Of a stretch of DNA of 64,000 bases, positions 37,570 through 46,906 are shown piece after piece. A program made the translations under genes and the position numbers. The first letter of the stretch is position 1. Each line of letters opens with the position of its first letter. The notes beneath the pieces were generated by a model that was not told the origin of the DNA, did no database searches, and was given only the letters and a program-made list of their open reading frames with translations. Origin of the DNA: Halobellus sp. MBLA0158 (GTDB lineage: Archaea > Halobacteriota > Halobacteria > Halobacteriales > Haloferacaceae); the NCBI RefSeq assembly GCF_041477585.1, contig NZ_JBGNYA010000001.1, forward strand, positions 3,038,001 to 3,102,000, read 5' to 3'.

Positions 37570-37710
37570 CCAAACCTGGCGGTCTTCAGCCGCCAGGAAT
37601 CTGGGGCCGCAACTCCCCAGCCACCTAATTCCGTTCGGTACCAAAATCCGAGAGAGGCTTCTTCGTTCGAACCGCTACAGGTCGGAGAAGCGGCCGTCGC
37701 GATCAGGGAA

Positions 37711-37983
37711 TCAGCCCTGGCCGACGAGGAACACGACGACCAGCGAGAGGATGACCAGCGTCTCCGGGAGGACGGTCAGGATGAGTACCCGGACGAAAAG
37801 GTCCTCCTTCTCCGCCAGTGCGCCGACCGAGGCGGCACCGATACCGCGTTCGGCGTATCCGGCTCCGAAGGCGGCGAGCCCCACGGCGACGGCCGCACCG
37901 AAGTTCTCGATGTTTCCAGTGATCTCTCCACCAGTCTGAAGCGGGACGGGGGTACTTACCCCAGCGATCAGTGACCCAACCAT
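37711..37983 (-). CDS. atpK: Orphan A-type ATP synthase subunit K (c-ring proteolipid)
   Basis: 90 residues with two hydrophobic helices. GAGYAERGIGAASVGALAE forms the loop region. LTVLPETLVILSLVVVFLV carries the ion-binding Glu (LPET) in the second helix. This matches haloarchaeal AtpK. Unusually it stands alone; no other ATP synthase gene is in the window. It lies just outside attR, so it is chromosomal or a remnant of an older insertion. Confidence 0.8.
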   Translation of the reverse strand: MVGSLIAGVSTPVPLQTGGEITGNIENFGAAVAVGLAAFGAGYAERGIGAASVGALAEKEDLFVRVLILTVLPETLVILSLVVVFLVGQG

Positions 37984-38279
37984 TCCAGATACTGCTAAAT
38001 TCGATGATACGATAACTCCACCGTAGAGTGAAACCGTCGTTTCACACAGAGATTTAAGCAGTCAGAAAATAAATACTCAAGATCGGCACTCATACCGATT
38101 CAGCGTTATTTGTAGCTGTTTTCGGCGAGGTTCAGAGATTTTATGTTCGACACATACCACAAGATTTAGTAATACTTCCTACGCAATTTTATGTTTGTAT
38201 TTAATCAGTTACGAAAGAAAAGTCATTTTTGTGATATACGATTTCTCTACTGTCTGACTCGCTCAGATGATCGAATCGT
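37984..38279. other. AT-rich intergenic stretch, no gene seen
   Basis: About 300 AT-rich bases upstream of atpK and downstream of the lipoprotein gene. It holds a likely TATA element for atpK (about 37,997-38,003) but no open frame of note. Its composition differs from the GC-rich chromosome on its right, as in degraded inserted DNA. Confidence 0.4.
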
Positions 38280-38909
38280 CTACGACGAGTGCGTCTCGAC
38301 TGCGACCTCGTCGACGTAGTGTTCCGCGTCGCCCTCCCAGATCACGCTCGTCCCCACCGAGAGGTACAGCTGGTCCGTCGAAAGCGCCGGCAGCGTCCAC
38401 TCGAAGGTGTACTCCCGCCACCCGTCGGCCAGCCACAGCGGCTCCCGGAGCCCGCCGTAGGGCGTCTCCCTCAGCGCGCTCGTGTTGAGCCCCGGATCCG
38501 GAAAGTCCGCCTCGGCCGCCGGCCGCTCGGGACCGAGGCGCATCACGGCGTCACGGAGGGTGTTGAACGACTCGGACTCGCTCCAGAACTGCGCGGTCAC
38601 GTTGATCCGGGAGGTCCCGTCCGTGGAGATCGACACCGGACGGGTCGCCCACGTCACGCCGTCGTCGTAGTCGCCCTCGTTCCAGATCCGGAGCGATCGG
38701 TCCCCGCTCGCCGCTTGGGCGTCGGAGACGGCGACCTCCCAGTCGAAGTCCGCGAGGTCGACCTCGGGCCCGATCGCCGCCGCGGGCTCCCAGCCGTCCA
38801 GCCCCGACTCGAAGCCGTCGGTGAACGCCGGGTCGTCGCCCCCGAGACACCCCGCGAGCGCGAGCGTGCCCGCGGCGGCGCCCCGACACAGTAGGTCACG
38901 TCGATCCAC
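38280..38909 (-). CDS. Tat-exported lipoprotein, unknown function
   Basis: 209 residues, GTG start at 38,909. N-terminus MDRRDLLCRGAAAGTLALAGC has the twin-arginine motif and a lipobox Cys (residue 21). The rest looks like a carbohydrate-binding or jelly-roll beta domain (GFESGLDGWEPA; GDRSLRIWNEG), but I cannot assign a ligand. Confidence 0.8.
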   Translation of the reverse strand: MDRRDLLCRGAAAGTLALAGCLGGDDPAFTDGFESGLDGWEPAAAIGPEVDLADFDWEVAVSDAQAASGDRSLRIWNEGDYDDGVTWATRPVSISTDGTSRINVTAQFWSESESFNTLRDAVMRLGPERPAAEADFPDPGLNTSALRETPYGGLREPLWLADGWREYTFEWTLPALSTDQLYLSVGTSVIWEGDAEHYVDEVAVETHSS

Positions 38910-39016
38910 CCCGAAATCTAATCACCGAACTGACAAATAGCTGGCGGGGCGTGGGCGGGAGGCGTCGGCGACGCTGCCTGCGAACCTACAAGCCCGACGC
39001 GGCCGATCGGGGGCGT

Positions 39017-39850
39017 ATGGACCGTCGGCTCCGCATCGGTGCGACGCTCGTGCTCGTCTTCGCCCTGCTCGTCGTCGGCGCCGCGGCGGGCGTGTCAGCG
39101 TTCTTCGAGGCGCAGAAGGACCGCAACACGACGGCGACGTACCACTACTCGGCGGAGGTGAGCACGAACGGCACGCTCGCCGACGCGACGCTGTATCTCC
39201 CCCTCCCGGTCGATCCCGACGGGACGCCCACGGTGGAGTCGGTACGGATCTCGAACTACGAGGGCCCCGAACCGAACTGGACGGCGCGGGTCGCCGAGAC
39301 CGACCGCGGGCCGATGCTGGCGATCGAAGCCGACGAGATCGTCGGCGAGGAGCGGTATTACCTGGTCACCGAGAACGGCTCGCTGGCCCGTCCGGGCACG
39401 GTCACCCCCGCGGAAATCCCCGAGAATATGACGGGACTGTCCCTCCGGCCCGCGCTGACCCGATACGAGATACTGGCCGAGGTCACCGTCGAACCCTTCG
39501 GGAACGGTATCGAGAACGGACTCATCGAGACGCGATACCCGCGCGGCAACGCCAGTCTCCTCTCGGCGACCTACGGCTACGCGCCGGGGGCGTGCGATCC
39601 GGTCTGGGACGGTCCGGCAGAGACCTGCACCGCGTTCCGGGCGGACCTCTACGCCGACTACGAGACCGCGCCGACGACGGTCGTCCGCGTCGGCCCCGTC
39701 GAACTCTGGGGCGCGAACGAGTGGGGATGGTTCTTCGCCAACAGTTTCAACGAATACACCCAGCGGGTCGAACAGGTCGAGTTCGAGGGGTCTCACGAGG
39801 GGTGGACGAGCGCCGGCGGCGAACTCCACGCCGGGCGCGGAAATTACTGA
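39017..39850 (+). CDS. Secreted/membrane-anchored protein, unknown function
   Basis: 277 residues with a basic start and one N-terminal membrane helix (about 5-28). The large extracellular domain has several N-glycosylation sequons (NTT, NGT, NWT, NMT). No C-terminal anchor. Chromosomal codon use. No family recognised. Confidence 0.78.
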   Translation: MDRRLRIGATLVLVFALLVVGAAAGVSAFFEAQKDRNTTATYHYSAEVSTNGTLADATLYLPLPVDPDGTPTVESVRISNYEGPEPNWTARVAETDRGPMLAIEADEIVGEERYYLVTENGSLARPGTVTPAEIPENMTGLSLRPALTRYEILAEVTVEPFGNGIENGLIETRYPRGNASLLSATYGYAPGACDPVWDGPAETCTAFRADLYADYETAPTTVVRVGPVELWGANEWGWFFANSFNEYTQRVEQVEFEGSHEGWTSAGGELHAGRGNY

Positions 39851-39978
39851 TCGGAGGGTACTAAACACGCCGGTCTCGGATAATAAAGGCGACCGGAACG
39901 GCGCCGTCGAATCGCCGGACGCGACGGCGGAATCCCGCGGCACAACGCATATATGCGGTGAAAGACTTATACACGGCT

Positions 39979-40956
39979 ATGTCGCGGTCCGCGCTAGTCG
40001 GAAACGTCACGGCGATGCTGGAGGACGCGGGGTTCCTCGTCAGCGACCGCTGTGCGATCCGGCCGAAGAGTTTCGACATCGCCGCACGGCGCGGCGACGA
40101 TCTCCTCCTCCTCAAGATCCTGGGGAACATCGACGCGTTCGACGGGAGGACCGGCGAGGAGATGCGGCGGCTCGGGACCTACCTCGATGCGACCCCGATG
40201 GTGATCGGGCTTCGGACCCGCGACGAGGACCTCAAGCCCGGCGTGGTCTACTTCCGGCACGGCGTTCCAGTGCTGAACCCCGACTCGGCGATGGAGCTGT
40301 TCGTCGAGGGCGTGCCGCCGCTGATCTACGCCGCCCCGGGCGGGCTCTACGTCAACATCGACGGCGACCTGCTGTCGGACGAACGCGAGGAGCGCGGCTG
40401 GAGCCTCGGACAGCTCGCCACCGAACTCGGCGTCTCCCGGCGCACCGTCTCGAAGTACGAAGACGGGATGAACGCCTCGATCGAGGTGGCGATCCAGCTC
40501 GAAGAGCTGTTCGACCAGCCGTTCTCCAGCCCCGTCGAGGTGATGGACGGCGCCGAGGACGTCCGCGACGCCGAGCCGACGCCCGACGACCCCGACCCCG
40601 AGTCCGACGACGAGCACGTCGTCCACGTGCTGACGCGGGCGGGGTTCACCGTCCACCCGACGGCCCGCGCCCCGTTCAAGGCCGTCAGCGAGGACGAGGG
40701 GCGCAGCCGGGACTTCACGCCGATGCTCACCGGCCACTCGCCGTTCACCCGGAGCGCCGAAAAGCGCGCCCGGATCATGTCCTCGCTGGGCGAGGTCACC
40801 CGGACGCGGTCGGTCTACTTCACCGAGGACCAATCGAAGCGCGACGCCGTCGAGGGCACCGCCCTGGTCAGTTGCGAGGAGCTCGCCGACATCGACGACC
40901 CCGATGAGATTCGGGACCTCATCCGGGACCGCTCTCAGGAGCCGACCGAGGCCTGA
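39979..40956 (+). CDS. Archaeal HTH transcriptional regulator with central Cro/C1 helix-turn-helix
   Basis: 325 residues. The N-terminal domain (about 1-125) resembles a restriction-fold-like part. The HTH at about 132-185 has [22 protein letters not shown], and a second alpha/beta domain is C-terminal (about 215-300). This layout fits the conserved archaeal putative HTH-type regulator family (MTH_967-like). The ATG at 39,979 follows the TATA-like ACTTATACA closely. Confidence 0.85.
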   Translation: MSRSALVGNVTAMLEDAGFLVSDRCAIRPKSFDIAARRGDDLLLLKILGNIDAFDGRTGEEMRRLGTYLDATPMVIGLRTRDEDLKPGVVYFRHGVPVLNPDSAMELFVEGVPPLIYAAPGGLYVNIDGDLLSDEREERGWSLGQLATELGVSRRTVSKYEDGMNASIEVAIQLEELFDQPFSSPVEVMDGAEDVRDAEPTPDDPDPESDDEHVVHVLTRAGFTVHPTARAPFKAVSEDEGRSRDFTPMLTGHSPFTRSAEKRARIMSSLGEVTRTRSVYFTEDQSKRDAVEGTALVSCEELADIDDPDEIRDLIRDRSQEPTEA

Positions 40957-41001
40957 AAACAGGGAGCTTCGGTCTCGGATCGCGATTGCGACGTGGGACC
41001 G

Positions 41002-41256
41002 TCAGGACGCCTCGCCGTACGTCTTCTCCAGGTACGCGACGATGTCGTCGCTCTCGGGCATCCCCTCGACGCCGTGTGCCTCGTCGACGAGGACGGGCAC
41101 GCCCGTCTGGCCGCTGATCTCTTCGACTTCGGTCCGCTCTGCGTGCGCCGAGGGGACCATCACGGACTCGTACTCCAGGTCCAGTTCCGCCAGTTTGTCC
41201 TTGACTTTCGCGCAGTACGGACAGCCTTCGAGTTCGTACAGGACGAGATCTGACAT
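41002..41256 (-). CDS. Glutaredoxin-like thiol protein
   Basis: 84 residues with the active-site CPYC (residues 12-15, GCPYCAKVK), the TGVPVLVDE cis-Pro motif and a C-terminal helix. A small glutaredoxin/thioredoxin-fold disulfide protein. ATG at 41,256. Confidence 0.9.
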   Translation of the reverse strand: MSDLVLYELEGCPYCAKVKDKLAELDLEYESVMVPSAHAERTEVEEISGQTGVPVLVDEAHGVEGMPESDDIVAYLEKTYGEAS

Positions 41257-41349
41257 CGCTCCCAGGTAGGAAAGCCGGTCTAAAGAGTCACGCGGTCGAG
41301 TGCGCGCGGGGCGCACGAGAGCGGGCCGACGGACTGCGGCCGGCGGAGG

Positions 41350-42753
41350 TCACGCCCATCGATCGGCGAGCCGCCGGACCCCGACGAGGATCCGCCGCCG
41401 CGCGGCGACCAGTTCCCCGCCGGTCCAACAGAGCCCGACGAGGACGGCGCCGATGGTCCACGCGAAGTCCCAGCCGGACATCCAGACCGGGCGGAGCCAC
41501 GGCGTGACGTGCGCCCAGCGGGTCGCGAACTCGGTCATCGGACCCTCCAGGGGAGTCCCGGCGAACGTCGCGCGGATCCGTCCCGCGAAGCCGACGCCGC
41601 CCTCGCCGCCGGCGGTGAGCTGTGCGCTGCCCGTGATCTCGTAGGTGCCGCTGGCGTTCAGATCGCGGATCGTCGGCCCCGACGACTCGGGGCCGGTCCC
41701 GATCCGCTCGGCGTCGTAGGGGCCCCAGGTGGCGTAGTACTCCCAGACGACCTCGCCTCGGGGCGTGATCTCTACCACGCGGTGGTTCAGCGTGTCGGTG
41801 ACGAGCGTGTTGCCGTTGGGGAGCCGGTCGGCGTCCCGCGGCCAGTTGAGCGAGTCGCCGCCGACGCTCCAGGTCCGGACCCACTCGCCGCCGTCCTTCG
41901 CGTACTCGACGACTCGGTTGTTCCCGCTGTCGGCGACGAGGATCGTCGGCGTGCCGTTCTCGCTCAGGAGCCAGTCGGGGTTGTGCTGTTCGCGGAGGAC
42001 CGAGTAGTCATCGTCGCTGCCGAGGCGCTCGACGATCTCCTTCGTCTCCATATCGACGACGATCGCCTGGTCGAAGTTGCGCGGCGAGACGAGGAGGCGG
42101 TCCTCGCCGACCGGATCGACGTCGTTGACGTGGGACCAGTCGTCGTTGTAGCCGCCGTCGGTGCTCGCGGGGAAGTGGTTCTTGAAGTACCACTCCCAGG
42201 TGATCTCCCCCTTCGAGCGGTTGTAGACGACGACCCGGTCGTCGCTCACTTCGGCGGAGGCGTTCCACTCCCGCATATTCGCGATGGCGATGCGGTCCTC
42301 ACCGATGTAGGTCACGTCGTGGGTGTCGGTCATATTGAACCGCTCTTCCCAGACGCGTTCCTGCGTCTCGGGGTCCAGCTCGAAGACGAGCGTGTCGCCG
42401 GCGCGGGGCGAGGAGACCAAGAGATTCCCGTTCGGCAGCGGGTCGACGTCGAAGAACCACGCGTCGCCGCCGACCCGGTCGTCGTGGGTCCAGCGGAGGT
42501 CGCCGCGCCGGTCGACCGAGACGATCCGCGCCGGCTTCTTCGGGTTCGTGTTGCCCTGGAAGGTGTAGCCCTGCGTGCTGATGACGGTCGGGCCGCCGGC
42601 GGGACTGGCGATCGTCCCCTGTTCCAGACTCGTCTCCTCGGCGGGATCGTACGTCAGCGCCGAGACCGCCGACGGCGCCAGCAAGGAAACGACGAGCAGG
42701 AGCGCGAGACCGCGGACCGCAGTCGAGCGAGAGAGCGAAGGCGAAATCGTCAC
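41350..42753 (-). CDS. Arylsulfotransferase (ASST)-like beta-propeller, secreted
   Basis: 467 residues: signal peptide (about 14-33), then repeated beta-propeller blades with DPLPNGNLLVSS, DADRLPNGNTLVTDT and related repeats, as in the ASST/PQQ-like group, and a C-terminal membrane segment (about 430-447). The catalytic His of bacterial ASST is not evident, so sulfotransferase activity is unproven. Confidence 0.78.
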   Translation of the reverse strand: MTISPSLSRSTAVRGLALLLVVSLLAPSAVSALTYDPAEETSLEQGTIASPAGGPTVISTQGYTFQGNTNPKKPARIVSVDRRGDLRWTHDDRVGGDAWFFDVDPLPNGNLLVSSPRAGDTLVFELDPETQERVWEERFNMTDTHDVTYIGEDRIAIANMREWNASAEVSDDRVVVYNRSKGEITWEWYFKNHFPASTDGGYNDDWSHVNDVDPVGEDRLLVSPRNFDQAIVVDMETKEIVERLGSDDDYSVLREQHNPDWLLSENGTPTILVADSGNNRVVEYAKDGGEWVRTWSVGGDSLNWPRDADRLPNGNTLVTDTLNHRVVEITPRGEVVWEYYATWGPYDAERIGTGPESSGPTIRDLNASGTYEITGSAQLTAGGEGGVGFAGRIRATFAGTPLEGPMTEFATRWAHVTPWLRPVWMSGWDFAWTIGAVLVGLCWTGGELVAARRRILVGVRRLADRWA

Positions 42754-42818
42754 ACCGCGGCCTCAGGGTGTGGCTTTTGAATCTCTTGCGGTCGCCGCCA
42801 GCGAGGGCCGGCGGGCCG

Positions 42819-44225
42819 CTACACCTGGTCGGTGAGGACGCCGCCGGTCCGGACGACGAAGTAGACGACGAACGCGCCCGCGAGCACCCAGTGGCCGAGG
42901 CGGAGGTCCTCGCGCCGACCCGCCGCGAGCTTGATCAGCGGGTACGAGACGATGCCCGCGGCGATGCCGTAGGCGATCGAGTACGCGAAGGGCATCACCA
43001 GGATCGTCATCCCGGCGGGGACCGCCTGGGTGAAGTCGTTCCAGTTGATGTCGACGACGTTCCGGAGCATCACGACGCCGATGACGACGAGCGCGATGTG
43101 AGAGGCGTACAGCGGGATCGCGGCCGCGAGCGGCACGATCGCGAGCGAGAGGACGAAAAGCACCGCGACGGTGAGCGCCGTCAGGCCGGTGCGGCCGCCC
43201 TCCTCGACGCCCGAGGCGGACTCGATGTAGGTGGTGACCGTCGAGGTGCCGAGCATCCCGCCGACGGTCGTCCCGACGGCGTCGGCCATCAGCGGCTTGT
43301 CGATGTCCGGGAGGTTCCCGTCTTCGTCGAGGAAGCCGCCGGCCTGGCCGACGCCGACGAGCGTGCCGGCGGTGTCGAAGAAGTCGACGAAGAAGAACGT
43401 GAAGACGATGAGCGAGAAGGTGAACGCCTCGACCTGGCTGAACCCGGCGACGAACCCGCCCGCCAGCGGCGTGATGTCGTACTGGACGGCCCGCGACCCC
43501 GCGACGAGCCCCGCGTCGGGCGCGATCGGGCCGAAGGTCGTGACCGCCCAGCCGAGGACGGTGGTCGCGACGATGCCGATGATGATCGAGCCGGGGACGT
43601 TGCGGGCGTAGAGCGCGAACGTGAAGAAGAGGCCGACGACCGAGACGATCGCGACGGGATCGGAGGCGATAGAGCCCAGCGTGACGAGCGTCGCGGTGTC
43701 GTCGACGACGACGCCCATCGCCTGGAGGCCGATGATCGCCAGGAACAGGCCGATCCCGGTCCCGACGGCGAACTTCACGGGCTCGGGGAAGAGCCGGATC
43801 ACGTACTCCCGGGCGCCGATCGCGGTGAGGAGGATGAAGATGAGCCCCTCGACCACGACGGCGGCGAGCGCGGTCTGCCAGGGGACGCCGAGCGCGCCGA
43901 TGACGGTGAAGGCGAAGAAGGCGTTGAGGCCGAGCCCAGGCGCCTGCGCGAACGGTCGGTTGGCGTAGAACGCCATCACGAACGTCGCCGTCGCGGCCGC
44001 GAGGATCGTGACGACCGCGAGCATCGACCGGACCTCCGCGGGCGAAAAGCCCGCGAGGATGATGCCCGGTTTCGCGTCCGGAATGCCGGCCAGGATCGAG
44101 GGGTTCACCACGACGATGTAGGACATCGTCAGGAACGTGGTCAGTCCCGCGAGGATCTCGGTCCGGAACGAGGATCCGTGTTCTTGTACATCGAAGAAGT
44201 TCTCGACGGAATCAACGAGGCCCAT
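42819..44225 (-). CDS. NCS2-type purine permease (AzgA-like)
   Basis: 468 residues, about 12-14 membrane helices. N-terminal RTEILAGLTTFLTMSYIVVVNP and FAQAPGLGLNAFFAF are signatures of the AzgA hypoxanthine/adenine/guanine subgroup. It lies next to gfcR, which has a phosphoribosyltransferase fold, but a functional link is not shown. Confidence 0.9.
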   Translation of the reverse strand: MGLVDSVENFFDVQEHGSSFRTEILAGLTTFLTMSYIVVVNPSILAGIPDAKPGIILAGFSPAEVRSMLAVVTILAAATATFVMAFYANRPFAQAPGLGLNAFFAFTVIGALGVPWQTALAAVVVEGLIFILLTAIGAREYVIRLFPEPVKFAVGTGIGLFLAIIGLQAMGVVVDDTATLVTLGSIASDPVAIVSVVGLFFTFALYARNVPGSIIIGIVATTVLGWAVTTFGPIAPDAGLVAGSRAVQYDITPLAGGFVAGFSQVEAFTFSLIVFTFFFVDFFDTAGTLVGVGQAGGFLDEDGNLPDIDKPLMADAVGTTVGGMLGTSTVTTYIESASGVEEGGRTGLTALTVAVLFVLSLAIVPLAAAIPLYASHIALVVIGVVMLRNVVDINWNDFTQAVPAGMTILVMPFAYSIAYGIAAGIVSYPLIKLAAGRREDLRLGHWVLAGAFVVYFVVRTGGVLTDQV

Positions 44226-44328
44226 AATGCACGTCTGAGCATATCCTCGATCTGTATTATAAGGGTTGTCATATCGGGGATCCGCGCGCCGCCCCCATCA
44301 CCCCGCCGGCGTTGCGGTCGCGGCCGCC

Positions 44329-45048
44329 TCACTCGGCGTCGAACGTCGAGAGCGCGCCGACGGGCGCGTCGGTGAGGTCGCGGGCGCGCTCGATGCCCTC
44401 GTCGCCGACGGCGATGAGCGCGAAGACGCCCGAGACCTCCGCGTCGGCCTGGGTCGCGATGTCGAGGAGGAGTTCCTGGGTCTCGCCCGAGCGGATGAGG
44501 TCGTCGACGACGAGGACGCGCTCGCCGCGGGAGATGGCGCGGGCGGGGAGGTAGTAGGTGAGTTCGATCCCGGAGGCGAGCCGCTGGCGCGATTCGATGA
44601 ACTCCTCGACGGCGGTCTCCTTCGACTTCTTGGCGTAGGCGACGCGGGCGTCGAAGTAGCCGGCCATCGCCGCGCCGAGGGTGATGCCGTCGGTGGCGGC
44701 GGTCAGGACGACGTCGGGGCGCTCGAAGCCGAGCGCGTTGGCGGCGACGGGCGCGACCAGATCGAGGAAGGACTGATCGAAGACGATGCCGGAGTTGTCG
44801 ACGTAGCCCTCGTCGTCGAACTCGACGCGGGCTTCGAGTTCGGCCGCGAGCGCGTCGCGGCCGACGCCCTCGACGACCTCGCGGGCGCGTTCGATCCCCG
44901 GGAGGACGTGGCCGTTGACGTAGCGGTTGAGGTCGCCCGCGGGGAGGTCGGTGAGCGATTCGAGTTCGTCGTACGTGCGCGTCTCCTTGAGCATCCGCAG
45001 GACCGCGACCGCCTGTAACTGGAGGGCCGCCTTCTCCGCTCTGTTCAT
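44329..45048 (-). CDS. gfcR: GfcR-type regulator: HTH fused to phosphoribosyltransferase-like domain
   Basis: 239 residues. N-terminal HTH-like part (about 1-55; TYDELESLTDLPAGDLNRYVNG), then an orotate-PRTase-like domain with the PRPP motif VLVVDDLIRSGET (about 180-192). In Haloferax the homologous GfcR activates glucose/fructose catabolism genes and resembles PyrE without being it. The true pyrE is the next gene upstream (45,144), which supports the assignment. Confidence 0.83.
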   Translation of the reverse strand: MNRAEKAALQLQAVAVLRMLKETRTYDELESLTDLPAGDLNRYVNGHVLPGIERAREVVEGVGRDALAAELEARVEFDDEGYVDNSGIVFDQSFLDLVAPVAANALGFERPDVVLTAATDGITLGAAMAGYFDARVAYAKKSKETAVEEFIESRQRLASGIELTYYLPARAISRGERVLVVDDLIRSGETQELLLDIATQADAEVSGVFALIAVGDEGIERARDLTDAPVGALSTFDAE

Positions 45049-45143
45049 ATCACGATGTGCGCGGTTGCGTAAGTATGAATACGTCGATACGGAATACGGA
45101 AGAAAGAACCACGAACGTGGATTTGACAGCGGAAGAGAATTTT

Positions 45144-45671
45144 TCAGCGGTCGGCGTCGGCGAGCAGGTCCTCGGCGGTCACCAGGGCGTCGAGTTCGAC
45201 GTCGGCCTCGGCCAGCCGTTCGCGCGCGCCCTCCTGGCGGTCGACGACGACGAGCACGCGGTTGACGACCGCACCCGCCTCCCGGAGGGCTTCGACGGCG
45301 TCGAGCGCGCTCTTGCCCGTGGTCGCGATGTCCTCCAGCACGACGACTTCCTCGCCCTCGGAGAGGCGGCCCTCGATGCGGTTGCCGGTCCCGTACTCCT
45401 TGGCCTGTTTGCGCGCGATGACGTAGGGGAGGTCGGTCTCGACGCTCGTGACGGCGACGAGCGGGACGGCGCCGAGCGCGACGCCCGCGAGCTTGCTCTC
45501 GTGAATCTTCTCGGCGAAGGCCTCGGCGATGAGTTCGAGGCAGTGGGGGTCGGTCTCGAAGAGGTACTTGTCGACGTAGTACTCGGAGGTGCCGCCGTGG
45601 GAGAGCTCGAACTCCCCGAACTTGACGGCGTCGGCGTCCCGGAGCGCGGTGATGAGTTCGTCGTTCGCCAT
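45144..45671 (-). CDS. pyrE: Orotate phosphoribosyltransferase
   Basis: Pyrimidine synthesis: orotate plus PRPP to OMP. 175 residues with the PRPP-binding loop [17 protein letters not shown] (about 108-124) and a family-typical start ([21 protein letters not shown]). Length is normal. Separated by 95 bases from gfcR. Confidence 0.93.
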   Translation of the reverse strand: MANDELITALRDADAVKFGEFELSHGGTSEYYVDKYLFETDPHCLELIAEAFAEKIHESKLAGVALGAVPLVAVTSVETDLPYVIARKQAKEYGTGNRIEGRLSEGEEVVVLEDIATTGKSALDAVEALREAGAVVNRVLVVVDRQEGARERLAEADVELDALVTAEDLLADADR

Positions 45672-45726
45672 TGGCAGAGAGAGCGCGAGGGAGGCGCTTA
45701 AACGGGACGATTCGGCGCAGAGAGTA

Positions 45727-45850
45727 GTGCGGAGGCGGTACGGAAGCGGCGCGGAAGCGGCATGGAAGCGGCGCGGAGGCGGTGCGGAGGCGGTGCGGAG
45801 GCGGTGCGGAAGCGGCGCGGAAGCGGTGCGGAAGCGGTGCGGAAGCGGTG
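45727..45850 (+). repeat. 11-bp tandem repeat, eleven units plus partial
   Basis: Consensus unit GTGCGGAAGCG, in phase from 45,727 to 45,847 with few substitutions (A/G at position 8, T/C at 2). The unit is not a multiple of three and lies in the gap between the divergent pyrE promoter side and carS, so it is non-coding. Confidence 0.9.
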
Positions 45851-45860
45851 CGGGAAGTCC

Positions 45861-45976
45861 GTCGCTGTACCGCGAGACGAGCGAATGCGAGTCTCGCGGC
45901 CCTTTTTCCCTCCAGGTTTTTGTCGGGGGTTCGAGGCCGCGCTCCGCGCGGCCGAGGACCCCGGAGAAAAAGGTGG
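45861..45976. other. Structured hairpin element downstream of carS
   Basis: A perfect 9-bp stem CCGCGAGAC/GTCTCGCGG (45,870-45,878 with 45,891-45,899) is followed by a long GC hairpin (about 45,926-45,962). An outer CCTTTTT/AAAAAGG pairing encloses the latter. It ends at the carS stop, so a terminator or a palindromic repeat element is likely. Confidence 0.55.
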
Positions 45977-45977
45977 G

Positions 45978-46520
45978 TTAGTAGGGCTCTTCCTTCAGCC
46001 CCAGCAGGTACGCGATCCCGTTCGTCGCGACGTGAAGCACGGGCGTGAGCACGACCACGACCCCGAGGACGGCCAGCGAGAAGGTGTCGAGGAACCACCC
46101 GAGGTCGGCGAGGGCGGCACACGCGAGCGCGCCGGCGACGAAGTCCAGTTGGTCGACGACGGGGAACGCCGCGCCGCGCTCGCGGCCCGTCCGGCGCTTC
46201 AGGAACGACGCCGCGATGTCGCCGAGCATCGCTCCGAGGGCGAGACCGAGCGCGGCGGGGAGGGGAAACGCCGGGACCGACACGCCCGTCAGTCGGACGA
46301 CCACCGGGCCGAGGAAGTTGAGCGCCTGCGCGAGCGCGACGCCCGCGAGCGTGCCCACGGCCGTCCCGCGCCAGGTCTTGCCGTCGCCGAGGAGGCGGCG
46401 GCCGCCCATCGTCCGGCCGCCGTCGATCGGCGCCCCGCCGCCGGCGAGGACCGCGACGTTGTTCGGGACGTAGGCGGGGAGCATCGCCCAGAACGCGAGG
46501 ACGACCAGATCGAGGAGCAT
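45978..46520 (-). CDS. carS: CDP-archaeol synthase
   Basis: Transfers CMP from CTP to unsaturated archaetidic acid in archaeal membrane-lipid synthesis. 180 residues, several membrane helices. The conserved [20 protein letters not shown] (about 33-52) and [11 protein letters not shown] with FPVVDQLDF are the CarS/CdsA signatures. Normal length. Confidence 0.94.
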   Translation of the reverse strand: MLLDLVVLAFWAMLPAYVPNNVAVLAGGGAPIDGGRTMGGRRLLGDGKTWRGTAVGTLAGVALAQALNFLGPVVVRLTGVSVPAFPLPAALGLALGAMLGDIAASFLKRRTGRERGAAFPVVDQLDFVAGALACAALADLGWFLDTFSLAVLGVVVVLTPVLHVATNGIAYLLGLKEEPY

Positions 46521-46616
46521 ACGTGTCGACTCCGCGGGGAGTCACAAAAGTGTCCCCGATTCCGGTTCTGTCCTATCCCGACCCCTCTCGGGAGTCCGTC
46601 GATCGCACCGCGGCCG

Positions 46617-46778
46617 TTATGTGAACTCCGCGAGGGAGTCGAAGCGGTCCCAACACTCACAGTCCAAGTCGTCGATGGAGGTGACTTCGTCGGGGAGGTC
46701 CGAGATCGGCATTCCGTCGCCGACCTGCTCGCACCCGTCGGTGTGGATGGAAAAGTCGTCGGTCGCCATTACGGGCAT
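46617..46778 (-). CDS. Small Cys-containing protein
   Basis: 53 residues (MPVMATDDFSIHTDGCEQV ... LDCECWDRFDSLAEFT), acidic, with three Cys residues. ATG at 46,778 (or 46,769 giving 50 residues). Haloarchaeal codon use supports it. Function unknown. Confidence 0.6.
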   Translation of the reverse strand: MPVMATDDFSIHTDGCEQVGDGMPISDLPDEVTSIDDLDCECWDRFDSLAEFT

Positions 46779-46906
46779 ACCTCCCGATAGCGACGGGGAG
46801 GCTCAAAAGCGTTCAGGCCCATTCTCGGGAACGATTCTCGGGCGGCGAGGCGCCCAGGACGCGACAGCAGCCATTTAACCCCGCGGCCGCATCTTTGAGT
46901 CGACAA

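Noticed and set aside
44329-45048. Hypoxanthine or orotate phosphoribosyltransferase enzyme
   Set aside because: The N-terminal HTH-like extension and the separate pyrE beside it point to the GfcR regulator instead.
45727-45850. CRISPR array
   Set aside because: The 11-bp units are directly contiguous without spacers and no cas gene is nearby.
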